This document shows, one piece after another, positions 22,740 to 35,439 of a DNA stretch of 64,000 bases. Position 1 is the first letter of the stretch. Each line of letters starts with the position of its first letter. The stretch comes from Escarpia spicata (Eukaryota > Annelida > Polychaeta > Sabellida > Siboglinidae). The notes under the pieces are model-generated. The model was not told the origin of the DNA. It saw nothing but the letters and a program-made list of their open reading frames with translations, and made no database searches. The DNA lies in NCBI GenBank assembly GCA_963995525.1, contig OZ023206.1, forward strand, positions 72,438,277 through 72,502,276, given 5' to 3'. The position numbers and the translations under genes were made by a program.

Positions 22740-23160
22740 CTCTGTTCATGTGTGACACCAGCATACCTGTGTGGCCTAGAATTGCGGGAGTGAAGAGAAT
22801 CAACAAGCGAAAAATGAAGGAGTTGAGATATAAGGTTGATGTAAAAGAATTTTTAAAGAAGAAACCGATGAGGAGTCGACTAAAGTGGGCTGGATGTGTA
22901 AAGCGAATGGAAGGACAACTGTTGACAAAGAGAGCAGGAGATTGGAATGGAAACGGTGGCGAGGACGACCTAGACTGCGACGGGAGGAAGGCACAAATAT
23001 AGATTTGGAAGGACTGGGAGAGGATTGGTGAATGAGAGCGAAAGATAGAGGGTAGTTGGGGCAGCTGGTCGAGACAGCAGTGCCTGAACAGTGAGGGGAA
23101 ACTAATAGAACAGAAAACAGAAATCAACGACCAGCCTCGCCCCGGACATAACAGATTTTT
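22740..23160 (+). mobile_element. LINE C-terminal fragment just upstream of vax
   Basis: The translation shows LKWAGCVKRMEGQLLTKRA, the conserved 'W-A/F-G-H-V-x-R-M' tail block of many LINE ORF2 proteins, then a degraded basic stretch. It starts only about 100 bases beyond the vax ATG, so it sits in or next to the 5' UTR or promoter. Confidence 0.7.
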
Positions 23161-23164
23161 TAAA

Positions 23165-24440
23165 TACACAACTAGGAATTAATTCGAAACTCACACCGAC
23201 GTTTTATTCTTCAACTTGATGAACATTTTCACGAGCAGTTTAACACATAGCTATTTGACCGTTATTTGACCGCGTGTGATTTTCGAACGGAAGAAGATAA
23301 AATAGTCATATTTGAAGCATTTGCAGTCTAGATGTAAATTTACCAACTGCTTGCACACATATTGAATAAGTCGTACTGGCATTTAAACAATACTTATGTA
23401 ACTGACATACTACCTATAGTGTGATGGTCTGCATTGTAAAAATACAATATTGCGTAACATAAACGGTATATAGTATAACGTTTTCACTGCACAAATATGA
23501 TTTAATAAAGCACTGTTTTAAAACAAAACCTGACCGCTAGATTATACTGTGTGTGTATGTGTATACAAAATAACATATCTTTACAATAGAATCAGACATT
23601 GTAATTGTGTGATATTTTATGAAAACTACAAGAACTAATATCAATGTAACCAAAATAAACATGATACACTTTAATTATTGTAGTTATACTACTTTAGACA
23701 CCTTTCCAATTATAGGTCCAACAGTCAACTGTAAAATACCATTATAGAAATAAACAACATATAATATTTTCGGTTTCAACGTGTCAAACATATTTAAAAA
23801 TAAATATAACTATTTTAGAAACAACTAGCGCATCATTTTTGAAATACATTCACAACTATTCGTGTTTCCATTTTTAATTGCTAAATTTGTTTAAGGACTA
23901 TATTTACTTACCTCAAAGCATCGGTTTCATGAAGTCACATTGCTCGCCACAACGCTCTTTTGTTTCGCAGTGAATTAAGGTCTATGGTTTGTAGAACGCT
24001 CTTGGACGTAGCCAATATTACAATTCCAACTTCGGGTAGTTTTTTCGGAATTTTAAGAATAATCCCCTCTGGGAAAACAAACACAGCAACTAACACGGTT
24101 AAACATATTGCTATCTTTGACAAATATCCAATTTGTATGTCAGTAACAATACACACTTAAAGATGGGTCGAGTTTCTTTTCCCGAAAGCAAACATGACAC
24201 TCGCAAAAGAGAAGACACCACGGTTGTCTAAGTGTCTACTAATGAACAATCATCCCACCGACACACCTTGACAGATGAACCACGACCGACTCACAGTTCT
24301 CCTATAAAGAAACACGTAACAACGACGACGGGGACGACCAATCAGATTCGCGGTTACAAACCACCTTCAGGTGGCCCATTCGTTCAAGTTGAACAGGCTT
24401 AATTAATTGTTCGGCCGGGCCTCGCGAATCTGCATTTTCA
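23165..24440. other. Upstream flank of vax
   Basis: Non-coding. A homeodomain-type TTAATTAATTG word lies near 24400 and a CCAAT word near 24337 on the plus strand. No exon recognised. Confidence 0.4.
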
Positions 24441-24444
24441 ACAG

Positions 24445-24658
24445 TTGTCATCCGCGACTGATAAATACCAATTAGCGAGCCAATTCCGCCGGTGGTCAAA
24501 GCGACACTTTCTTGCTACGCGAAACGTTACCTTCTTTAGACCGACGACAATTCAATTGCACCCCATGAACAAGCGAAGTTTTTTTCGCCCAGTGTTTTTT
24601 TATTTTCGCTAACAACCCCAATAAGGGGGTGAACGAACACATAAGGATCTATGGAATT
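24445..24658 (+). repeat. Large inverted repeat, left arm
   Basis: Reverse-complementary to 25667-25879, about 93% by eye, over 214 bases. Shared blocks include 'accaattagcgagccaattc', 'ttagaccgacgacaattca' and 'ccccatgaacaagcgaagtt'. No coding capacity. It lies 1.8 kb upstream of the vax start codon. Confidence 0.9.
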
Positions 24659-24838
24659 GAGCACCATGGGTGATGATGTCACGCTGTCTCGCTCCGTTCC
24701 AGCACGCCAATAAGCTGGGCACATCACGCAATAGTGACGCAGTTTTTGAAACACACAGCGCTTCAACATGTCTAAATATGCAAATGACACTTCCTTCACA
24801 GTTATCACAGCAAATTCCTAAACTATGTGGAAAATAAT

Positions 24839-24907
24839 GAGTTACTTACTATTAGGTATACGTCTATTTTCCAGGAAAATAGAAGTATACCTAGTACTAA
24901 GTAACTC
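24839..24907. repeat. 69-bp near-perfect palindrome
   Basis: GAGTTACTTACTATTAGG... is mirrored by ...CCTAGTACTAAGTAACTC, with the centre TTTTCCAGGAAAA. Arms of 34 bases pair with about three mismatches and almost no loop. It lies between the arms of the 24445/25879 inverted repeat. Confidence 0.9.
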
Positions 24908-25666
24908 AATATACTAAATAACTGTAGTTGTGTTTTCTGAAATACAATGCCCTGACAGATCAGAGGCCAATGGAACAAGGACGCGACTGAACACAGAAAG
25001 AAGCAAGTGGAGCTCTTTGGAGACGATGAACTTACAATACTTCAAACTTAGCTCACCACTGTATAGATTTCAGCTAAACCAGGAACAGCTCGTATTGCTG
25101 CCTAGATGCTTAAGTTTAATTTTAAGATCCAAACAGACGCAAATAATTAAAAACGATTTATAATAAAATGCATTCCTTTTTAGCCGTTCCTGCAGCCTGA
25201 CGGGCCGACTATTTTAACATATTATTATTAATCTTAGTAGGAGTATCGCTTCCCACAGCAATTGTTTTTCTTTTTTTGCAAAATGTATATTTTGTTAATT
25301 ATATATTTTATTAATCTGTATTTTATATGTTACATTTAAAAATGGGTATGTATACCTGTTTAATTTGTACCGCTTTGAAATGCTGTTGTGAAATGTAAAA
25401 ATATCCATGTCCTTATATATATATATATAAATATTACAAACATCCGAAACACGATTTAAATTTTCATAAAACAAATGTTTTTAGTACAAACTAATTTGCA
25501 TTTTGCATTTTCCACTAGAAAATTCTTATATAACAACTGTACTCAAGTAAAATATAGTAGATGCTGGTTTCCTACATTAATGGTTAGTGATAACATCGTA
25601 CTCGTTTGACGTCATCCTCTGTCGTCGAAGTACTGATACAAGACATGCGTTTCTGCAACAGAAAGA

Positions 25667-25879
25667 AATTCCATAGCACCTTGTGTGTTCGTCCACCTCC
25701 ATAATGGGGTTGTTAGCGAGAATAAAAAAGCACTGGGCGAAAAAACTTCGCTTGTTCATGGGGTGCAATTGAATTGTCGTCGGTCTAAAGAAGGTAACGT
25801 TTCGCGTAACAAGGAAGTGTCGCTTTGACCACCGGCGGAATTGGCTCGCTAATTGGTATGTATCAGTCGCGGATGACAA
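25667..25879 (-). repeat. Large inverted repeat, right arm
   Basis: Inverted copy of 24445-24658; the spacer is about 1.0 kb. Both arms stop being similar abruptly at the same points. Confidence 0.9.
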
Positions 25880-25889
25880 TGGCCTATTT

Positions 25890-28800
25890 TGATGTCATCA
25901 AATGAGTTCGACATTATTTTTGTGTGCGATATTTCAAAACACCAAACGTGTTGGTGTATTTGTCAACACGTATATACAAAACGTGTTAAAAACAACATAA
26001 ATTATTGTTTACACACCACTAAATAAAGAAATATGCGAAGACGAATATCACAGCTTAGTCAAACAATGTCACAATATCGGGAGATTTCCTGAGCGGAATG
26101 CTGTCATGTTCTTACCTTCAGTGCTTATATGGCCTCCGTGATTTCTAAGCAAACTGTCATCAACTGCGAATGACCGCTGGGTTGGTCACAAAGAACCGAG
26201 CTTGACCTGGTCTCGTAACACCTGAATAGCGAGCTACTTGAAAAATTATCTCATGCAAATTGAGGTGGACAACGAATACGATTGTCGGTCACGTAACAGC
26301 CAAATTGGCCTCTCTCTTGACGGGAGGCTGAGCGCTTGAGGAGAATCTCCCACGTACGAAAAGACAGCGTCAGCCGCAGCCACAAAACAACATAGAACAA
26401 CTAACAGAAACACTCAAAATTCGCTTTACGTCCACCTCGGCAATACAGCCACCTTGCAATTAGGGTCAGCCTAGCAGAGTTAGAAATTATTTTCCTAACA
26501 GTAAAGCATATAAAGATAGCTAACAAGGGAAAGGTGACAATCCTGTTCGCCAAAAGGTACCTTTTCAAGTTTACGAAACGTTACTGCTATATAATAAACA
26601 CGTGCATTAAATCCATATATAATATCCATAATCATTTGTATAAGCATGTAAATAATTTTTATTAAAAATAACAATGTATAAGTATAAACTATGACTTCTG
26701 CTATGAAAATCGCAACCATCATGCAGTGTCATTAAACTCACACGTCAATTACGGACATTATTACCCGATATCAGACAATGAAATTACTCATATTAACTTA
26801 TTTAGAACATATTTCATCTGCTTCTTGATCACAATGTGCAGATGATTATGCCACGGAACACACGAGTGTTTTTTTTCGTGTTTTATTTCTCAAATCTCAA
26901 GTTGTTTGCTTCGAAGCTGATCTGCGTCGCATCATCGAAAATAGAAAGTTAGTTGTAGAGTTAGAGCGGCGAAACGTCCGAATCGCTATGGGACAGTGGA
27001 CCGTGCGTAGAATCAGAGGAGTCACGGGATTTGTTGCACGATCGTGCGATGTTACACACGCCGTGTTTGCGGAGTTAGAGACGGAGATACGCGCGCTATG
27101 CAGCTGTGTCTCCGTCAAGCCCAGTCGAGTGCTGCTCAAATACGATTAGTTCCTGATTAGGGACTCAAGCGGCGACCCCAGGTGACTGCAAATATCTTTT
27201 GTGCGCGGCTCAAGTTGGCCCAAGTCGTCATCAATGAATTAGTACAACAATAAATTAATTATTGTTTGGAAGCACAAACGCGAGCTCGCATGCTCACGTG
27301 TGAAAACGAAATGCCACACGCACACGTGCCCGTAGAACCCCCACATAAATATATAAAATAACTATATTTATGTAGTGTGAATCTAGCTCGCTTAGGATGT
27401 ATGTAATCAAGTTGTGTTCTGTATCGGTGTAGAAGAAACGCGAACATCCGCGCAAATAAGGCTCCTCATACAATGAATATTGCTTCCAGGAACTATGTAT
27501 ATTAGTATGCAACATGTTGCATTATCACATTTCTTAAATATATTACACAATAATAAGCCCGAATATTATTCATTCCTAAAACCCGTCCGTCCGTTCGTCT
27601 GTCCCCCTCTCCATCACCTCTACATCTTCCCCACTCCCTCTATCTTTCTCCCCCACCCCCTCATTTATACACGCAAACACACACGCTAACGCACACATGC
27701 ACGCACGCACACAAACCCATATATATATATATATATAATTATATATATTAAAGGCACCCTGTTTATTATCTCCGACGCGACGCAAACTCTTCAACTTTGC
27801 TTGAAAACTAATTGACTCCCACTAATTGGCTTCAGACCAACTGAAACAAAGAATTAGCGTGGGAAACGTTTCCTCATTAGTGCAAGTGTAAGTGTGTTGA
27901 TGTGTTGCCGTGTGGCCACCGACTGTACAAGACAGCAGTTCTTTGCATAGATGGTCCGGGATCACATTGATCTAAAGTTGTGTATTTTGACATGTTTGAA
28001 GTTCTGTCAACAAGATTAAAAAAAATGTCTTCGGGTCATATCATGTGGCGGGCAGTATTGTTGTAGTGGCCGCAGATGCATGTCAATATCGTCTTGAGAA
28101 ACATGATATAGAATCATTTATGTGCGTCAAAGGTAAACACATTGTACGAGTTGTTTTGTTGAAATCTAGAAATACGTACATTCTGAGAGTTTTTTTTAAT
28201 ACATGTGCGTGTGCGCGCGCATGTGTACGTGTGTGAGTATATAATCACGTAGCAAGCCACGTGTACATATTTGTATATAAGACCTAATTAATCTAACTAC
28301 AATCGAGCCAGAGTGTATCTAAGTGTGTGTGTGTGCGTATGCGTGTGCGTGTGTGTGTGTGTGAGGTATACGTTGACGTTTTCCTTCTAGACGGTTTGCA
28401 TATCGGGCGCCACACTTTCTAGGATTAATCTACGAACCCTCGGTAGAAAACTACCGTCTTTATTATTTTCCGATATCCCCGTCGGTAATACCAATTTTAG
28501 TATTTGTACAAACGTTATATGGACGTTTCCAAATTGATTGTTCACATTCGAGTTACGCGTGTTTTCATCGATTGTTTCCAGCATTGCAAACCGTCCGCCT
28601 ATCAGTTGTCGATGTTTTAGGTAACTTGCAACAATTCTAGAAACCACGCACAGGCGTTGCAACTAATTGCTAAAAATTACGCCATAGCAAACATGAGGTG
28701 CAAACACTACGCGAGACAGACTTATACATCTATATCTGTGTAGTGCTATTGGAATTCATGCTACTGATTAAAACATTGTAAGCACCTATTTAAAGATACG

Positions 28801-28930
28801 AAATATTAAAACAAACAGTTCTAGGTTAGGAAGATGTCTACAGAAACAATGTCTTCAAATGTTAAGTAGGTAGTAGAACTTGGGGCCACCTTAGTTATAA
28901 AACAGTGTTGATTGGCTTTAACGAAGTACT
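25890..28930. other. Intergenic, mostly non-coding
   Basis: Contains short TA, CA and GT microsatellites (27722-27757, 28200-28235, 28326-28362). One unusual open frame at 26829-27149 is listed separately. No other gene recognised. Confidence 0.45.
26829..27149 (+). other. 106-codon open frame without an early Met
   Basis: Open from a stop at 26826 to TAG at 27147. It encodes an acidic/basic stretch (CFEADLRRIIENRKLVVEL, then VRRIRGVTGFVARS, ending VKPSRVLLKYD). The first Met is about halfway. The composition looks protein-like and GC is raised, but I recognise no family. It may be a terminal exon, a transposon relic or chance. Confidence 0.2.
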
Positions 28931-28936
28931 TGTTCT

Positions 28937-29063
28937 GAGACATTCGTAAAGTGAACGGCCCATGAATAGAACACATTTTCCACTACCAATATATGTTTAA
29001 AATTATACAAGCAGTGTCAAAATCATGTGGCGGGGCAAGCATGCTCTGTGTAGCAGATTAATT
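28937..29063 (+). repeat. 127-bp direct repeat, copy 1
   Basis: Matches 29343-29469 at all but one base that I can see (tttaaa against tataaa), with a 406-bp period. It begins 'gagacattcgtaaagtgaac' and ends 'gtgtagcagattaatt'. Confidence 0.95.
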
Positions 29064-29342
29064 GTGACCCATCTTAACGAAATGAGTCGCATGTCGGACA
29101 TTTTTAATATTGAGTTATTAGTAGCGTTGGAAAGAGCAGAATCTCTGCTTTCATATGGTGTATCATGCAAGAAGATATCATAATTCTAACTGAAGTTATG
29201 GCTTAACAAACACATGTGGGGTAGCAACCTTCAAACCCAGAAAACGGCCGTCAAAGTTGATGCAAAATATTCGTTATGTTTCATGAAATGTACCTTAGTT
29301 ACCGTGGACAGATCTAGCTAAAATGTTGTGCTCGTCAGGCTC

Positions 29343-29469
29343 GAGACATTCGTAAAGTGAACGGCCCATGAATAGAACACATTTTCCACTACCAATATAT
29401 GTATAAAATTATACAAGCAGTGTCAAAATCATGTGGCGGGGCAAGCATGCTCTGTGTAGCAGATTAATT
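29343..29469 (+). repeat. 127-bp direct repeat, copy 2
   Basis: Second copy of 28937-29063. The 279-bp spacer shows no coding capacity. The ends lack TG/CA, so an LTR identity is not supported. Confidence 0.95.
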
Positions 29470-29539
29470 AGAAGAAAGTGGACATACGAAAACAACGAAT
29501 AAGCATTGAAAAAACGAAACATCCAAAGATACATTCGTC

Positions 29540-29800
29540 CACGCCACTCGGCAGCTTCTTCTCTGTTGCTTGTTAATGCGACTCTTCGTCTCCTTCTGTC
29601 TTATGCAATGGTCTTCCGGTCTTCGTTTTTCGCATCTGTCCTCACAAGGTCTCGTTTACACTGTGTCTTCCCATAAGTTCTTTGGTCGTTTCCTCTTCTT
29701 CTGCCATCTTCTCCTGCTTTCCATGTTTTTTCAGTTTGTACTCGCTTATTCTATGCACATATCTCGCCCATCTCATTCTGCTTCCAGCTACTTTAATTAG
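29540..29800 (-). mobile_element. LINE C-terminal fragment
   Basis: The minus-strand translation gives KVAGSRMRWARYVHRISEYK, then basic, Glu-rich sequence and KTKTGRPLHKTEGDEESH. This is the C-terminal 'MRWAGHVHRM' type block of a LINE ORF2. It has a frameshift and stops, and no upstream RT. Confidence 0.6.
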
Positions 29801-29809
29801 GTGTGTTTT

Positions 29810-32800
29810 TCATGTATATCTTCTCTCAAGTCATTCAGCTTCCTTCTATCCTGAAATATCGAAACATATGAATCCATAAAATACAAACCCTAAACAAGAA
29901 TTCACAAATTGTGTGGACATCATGCGAGGATTAAGACAGATTTAAGAACTTGCTTGTCGGGAAGGTAAATAAAAGACGGGGCCAAAACCGTCTGAAATTA
30001 AGAGGTACGTTCACAGTGGCCTCACATCGTAACATAATATTTTATATGATTGTTTTAAAGAATATTTTGTACTATACAAGGTTAAGGAATCTGTAGCATT
30101 CTATTGTTTTCTATGACATATTCACTATACTCAGTAGACTTTGGTTTTTATAGAAATGTATTAATTCCTATTGAAATCTATCAATTCCTAAAGCATAGGT
30201 CTAGATGTCTGATTAATTTTTTGGCGAAACAGTGACACAAATGAGGTCTTTCCTACAAACAGGGCATTATCCTTGCTGTAGGGCCTAATAGGGGCGACAC
30301 AGATAATTTAGCAAATTTAGCTGTAGTCCAGTTGAACAGGTGAAGCCGTGAAACACGACAAAAAGGACGAATTGATCAATAACGTAACGCCATTGTTATA
30401 GTTGCTGGCGTGGAGCGCGCTGACTGGCCAGAACCTGCCGCGATCAGGACTGATTGCGTAACAACGGAGAAGGCTCGAGCGTCTCCGTTCAAAAAGTGAC
30501 ACTTCTTAAGTGCGTCGCTTCTCTGCGAAGCGGGAGACCACGCAGTTATACTATTGCGAATTTGGAGTAAGTGCGTACTTAGTTTAATTGTGTTTGCCTA
30601 TGTTCTCGGTGACATTTAGCTAACTACGGACCCAACTTTGAAAAGTTGGACGAAACACAACATCGATTTTATGTGAATACATCACAATGCTTGTTAAGAT
30701 AATTATCAATGAGCCTTTTAATAAAAAATGTAAATTTAAAATGTACAATGTTCACTACGTTCGAGTGTAGATTTGGGGAAATGAAAATGAAAAATAATGC
30801 ATTTATTGCCTGAAACTATATTTCCCTAAAATTGGATTCCAAAAGTGAACTTGTGCAAAATCTTTTCTTTCGACACCAAACGTTTTACGAATTAGCTTTA
30901 CGCAGTTTAATTGAAGGTTGCTCAATTATGGTGAAAATGAGAGAACATAGATGTGAAGTACTGAACACTATTTTTATAACATTTATAATTCCAATGTATC
31001 ACTATTTCAAACACACGCACGCACGCACACACAAAACACACACACAAACACACACACGCACGCACTCGCGTGCACACACATACGCACGCACACGCACGCA
31101 CGCTCACACGCACACACATACACATGTCATTGTTCTCTCCTACAATTGTCAAGATTACATCATGATTGTTAACTATAGTGTACGTTACGGATCTGACCGA
31201 TTTTATCAGACCGGCATCATGCCATCTAAATTATATCCACGAATTTCCGTAGATCAAGGCAAACATATAGCCAAATCAGTACTCAGAAATAACAGCAATT
31301 TATTTCCGTTTGAATTGCAGTAGCTGTATGCACAATAACTGCGTCGAATAAATCGACATCTGCCGCATGCAGCCACGGCCAGCAAGACAGCGTTGCGATT
31401 GCACAACACATGTCATAATGTTTAGACTCACATTGTCGAATCGCAGTTATGGGCGGCAGAAACGGTTCGCTTCAGCGAAACTCGGGGCAAACAGGATAAA
31501 GCACCCGCAGAAATCAATTATTCCGCGACAATGCCGTGCCATATGTCAGTCGTCCAGCCGGGCGCGATGCGCACGGTAGAGCACGGTCGCCAGTCAAGAT
31601 GCACGCTTAATACGAATTAAATCATAATTAAAATGTGGGTGCGCTGCCAGCGTTCCTAATTGGTCGGTATGAGTGCCCTCAATTAAAACCCCAGGGGTGT
31701 GTGCGGGGCGCCAAGTGGTTATGGGCGGGGAAATCCTGCCGTGAAGTGGCGCGCAAGTGCCGCTTTTGTTGGCGCCTTTCGCGCCATCTGATAAATGTCG
31801 TCTGCTCATTACGGTTCGCGTCACGTGATTCCAGAGCTCCCCAGCAGTCGATTTTTTGTGGTTGCCGGAACATTTTGCGAAATGACGAAGCTACAACATG
31901 TCAACTCATTCGTGGACTAAACAATTTAAGTGTGATGAAACAATTGGACACACCATTACAACAATAAATGTTCTACAGGCCCCAGTCAGAATTTAGCGAA
32001 AAAGGGACACTACTACAATCTTATAAAAATAATTTATTTACGCTTACGCGAATTAAATGAACAAACGAATGAATTTGTTTAATTGGTGTGCACGCTTACA
32101 TGAAATCGACTAGACATAGACGTACGTATATATACATGTCAACTTTTTTGAAATCCGGGAGATTCATCAGCGGTTAAGCACGCTTCCCGTGTGGCGCTGT
32201 CTCGGATCGTCACATCGGAAGACGAGGGGGGTGCTGTTTGAAAATGCGGTTCAGCACGTCTCAGTACGTCTCCCGTGATGTCGCGCTGTCTCATAGACGG
32301 GGGGGGGGGGGGGGGGGGGGGGTTGTACTGTTGGAGATTTTTAGCGAAAATCCGGTATATTTGCCTATATTCCAGGAGAGCAGCAGACCGGGAGACCGGG
32401 AGCCTGGGAGATCGGGAGATACATCAATATTATGACAACCCGTGATAGATTGCATCATTTATTCAAGCATTGGCAATATTATCCAAACAAACACGTAATT
32501 ATTATAATGTAAATGATAATTATATTATATATATATATAAAAGTTAGATATATATATATATAATTATATATATATGTTTATATATATATATATATATAAA
32601 TATATACTATGGTATGACAGATATGTTTGAATACACCTACTTTTGTGTCTACAAAATAACACTTATTAATGATGTTAATACAATCAAATGTTGATGTCAC
32701 TGCAGCACCAATACATGGAGCAGCACAGGCTATGCATGATTCCCAGATTGTTTAGCCAGTGTAGATTTTTCTTTTCTGCAGCTACATTGTCTTCTTGGTG

Positions 32801-34080
32801 CTGACCTTGTCCAGTTGTATCTTTTTTGCATCTTTTAATTTCAAGATGCAGCAGTCATTCCAATCCATCAATTGTCTTTCTGAAAACACACCTGTAGCAC
32901 GTCATAAATATGCTGTTTCATTTTTAAATACAAATGTATTAGATACACCGTATTTTACTGTGCTACTGGTGATACCTAAAACATATATTATAAATGTAGA
33001 CATATTATACACATAGTCTACGGCGGCACAAATTAGATCAATTATATTCATGCATAAATGCCAATGAGTTTTATCCTATGATGCTTTGTGCGTAAATACG
33101 CATTGGCATCGGAACGTGGTGAATATTCGGGGGAGCGGGCACAACAAATTAGTTGTACCCCTGTGAGGCTCACAAAAAGCCTACCGTAAATTCATGACCA
33201 TGTTCGTGTCAAGTTACCCAAAAGAGTAGGCTATGGGGGTACATTCCAAAGGTCTAGGAGGGCATGTGCCCCAAAGACCCCTCTCGGTCCAGCTGTGCTA
33301 TTTCTGGAATAGTCCATTTTGTTGCTCGAACTTTCTGCATTAAAATAATAAATAATTAAAACATCGTTTTTTCCATGCAACTGCATGAGGCACGCCTGTG
33401 TTATAATTTTCTCTGTTTATCAACACATATGCTAAGTCTAAGACCTGAATCAATTGTTAAGATAATAATATCAAGTGGCAACATAAAATGCTGAGAAACA
33501 TACAGAGGTGTCCCATTTTTATAGGTTGGGCGTCCACAAAATAATAAATCCAAGAAAAGCTTACATATTTACCGCAAATCTCCACTTTAATTTCAATATT
33601 CACATAGTATTTAGGCTTAATACGCCAATGTAGCACATAATTAGTTAACAAATACACACCCTTGGCCAAGTACTAGGGGCCTGCTAGATGAATATTTAAC
33701 ACAACTGTCACAAGTCACTACTATATTAAACCATCTACTTACTACATTACAAGTTACGACAAACCACAAATCCTGATCTGGGACTGGAAGACATACGCCT
33801 CCTTGGTCACGCCCCTTGCTTCCGGTGACGACTTACGAAGTTACAGCTTTGACTAGAGTAGACTTAGTGCCAGACTAGTGTCATGACTCATGGACATGGA
33901 CTGATGGCTAGCCAAGCTTTAGAAACACCGAGTGATCAGACTAAATATCACCTTCGGCTCGTCGTCTGAATAGTAATCGACATCACACGCATACGCAGAT
34001 GGTGTCATGTTACGGGCTGTATAGCATTGGAAGTTTATACCGCGCAGTGATTATACCGCGGAGTGAAAGCTTGTGATGGG
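29810..34080. other. Intergenic, no gene recognised
   Basis: Includes an (AC)n-rich stretch at 31010-31125 and a GC-rich patch at 31640-31830 with a GGCGCC and TTTCGCGCC (E2F-like) pair. It also has a G24 run at 32299-32322 followed by 'ccgggag' repeats, and TA-rich microsatellites at 32520-32610. Frames crossing the microsatellites are not genes. Confidence 0.45.
32299..32322 (+). repeat. Poly-G tract (24 G)
   Basis: Uninterrupted run of 24 G followed 60-100 bases later by several 'ccgggag' words. Capable of G-quadruplex formation. The length may be inexact because of sequencing slippage. Confidence 0.9.
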
Positions 34081-34084
34081 TAGC

Positions 34085-34633
34085 GTAACTAGGGGCAAAA
34101 CGCACACCTTAAGGCAAGTTGGTCCGTGAATAGCCACGGTAAACAGCAGATGGAACACAAGCACATGTTCTTACAGCTATCCACCTTGTCTATCATTCTT
34201 CTATGTTCGATTTTCAGTAAATATTGCATAACTATAAATATACACAAGTTTGTGAAAAATCAAAATAGGCCTTTTTCCCCCATGGGGTGGGCAAAACGCA
34301 CAATACATGTGCGTTTTACCCCACTATATCAATTCTGTTTCGCCCCAGCATAGTGTTGGTAGAGATGACGCGCTTATCTGTATTACGCTGCATTATCGCC
34401 CATGCCAGTGATGTTTTTTGCAACTGATAAGAAATTACAAGGATAAAAAACTACATTCTCCTTGGTAACAACTGAACTTTCTGGAAGCTTATAGCGTGAA
34501 AGTAATTTGCAAATTTGCGCAGCAGATGCGTTTGTTTGGAACTTCACGTCGCCATCTAGTGGATATTTTAATACTAGCTCGAGTAAAAGACGTTGGCGTT
34601 TTTGCCTCGTATGTGCGTTTTGCCCCTAGTTAC
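34085..34633. mobile_element. MITE with perfect 22-bp terminal inverted repeats
   Basis: The left end (34085-34106, starting GTAACTAGGGGCAAAACGC) is the exact reverse complement of 34612-34633. The centre (34287-34324) contains the same GGGCAAAACGCACA motif, again as an inverted pair with a 5-base loop. The motif is thus present four times. The 549-bp body has no ORF of note. Confidence 0.88.
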
Positions 34634-34639
34634 ACTACA

Positions 34640-35385
34640 TCCGGGACACCGGGGTACAGCGTGGCGCGGCAACATGCTCTGTATAATGGTTGAATAAATA
34701 TCAGTTATGCCTCGTTCATATTGACTGTATTGTGATAATACCAAAAGAAGTATCATCACAGTGTCTTCTAACTGTACTATGTCACAGTGTAGTCAGGATA
34801 CGTAGACGAAGCGTCAAATTCCTAATTCTGTAATGTAAACATTGACTTTGGCTTGGCCTTGGCGTTAATCCTTCCCCTTGCTTGCGTTTTGTTTCTGTCA
34901 TTTCCGTTCAAATGTTTCGCTGGCGTTAAGCCCATTATTACCTAAGCATAAGCATATCTCAATGGCTACATTATGTTTTGCATAGTAGCTACATTGATTA
35001 GTTACCAGGTTCCCATGAACATTTGTCTACGTTATTCTTTTTCATTCCCCGCCAGGAACACGTGAGCAGCGTTAAAACGGTAAAACATAGCAAAATATCA
35101 GTGACCGTATCCGTTTCAACGCAAGCATACCATGGCGAGATTGTTGTACACAAGTTGCGAATGTATTAGTTGCGAAATTTCGCAACTAAGAAATAATCCG
35201 CCCTTTTTGCGCAACTTCTTATGTACAAAATTTGTTTCTTCGAGAATAAGGGCCCTGACTTCTGCAATGCTGTCATTGGGGCAACATAGAATCTTGATAA
35301 CACGATTAACCATAGGCACATCACTGCAAACGATAAATACAATAACCGAAAAATGTAATTTGGAGTCAAATGGTAAAATACGTAT
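34640..35385. other. Intergenic, no gene recognised
   Basis: No gene, RNA gene or repeat identified. The LINE to the right ends at about 35390. Confidence 0.4.
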
Positions 35386-35439
35386 TTGTGAAAATATGGC
35401 ATCGTGGTTGATTGCTCTCTTCCTTGTTCCCTGCTTTAC

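Noticed and set aside
28937..29469. Miniature LTR retrotransposon
   Set aside because: No TG/CA repeat ends, primer-binding site or target duplication seen; kept only as a direct repeat.
30832..31323. 163-codon plus-strand ORF
   Set aside because: Its middle is the (AC)n repeat read as Thr-His, and the ends show no motif.
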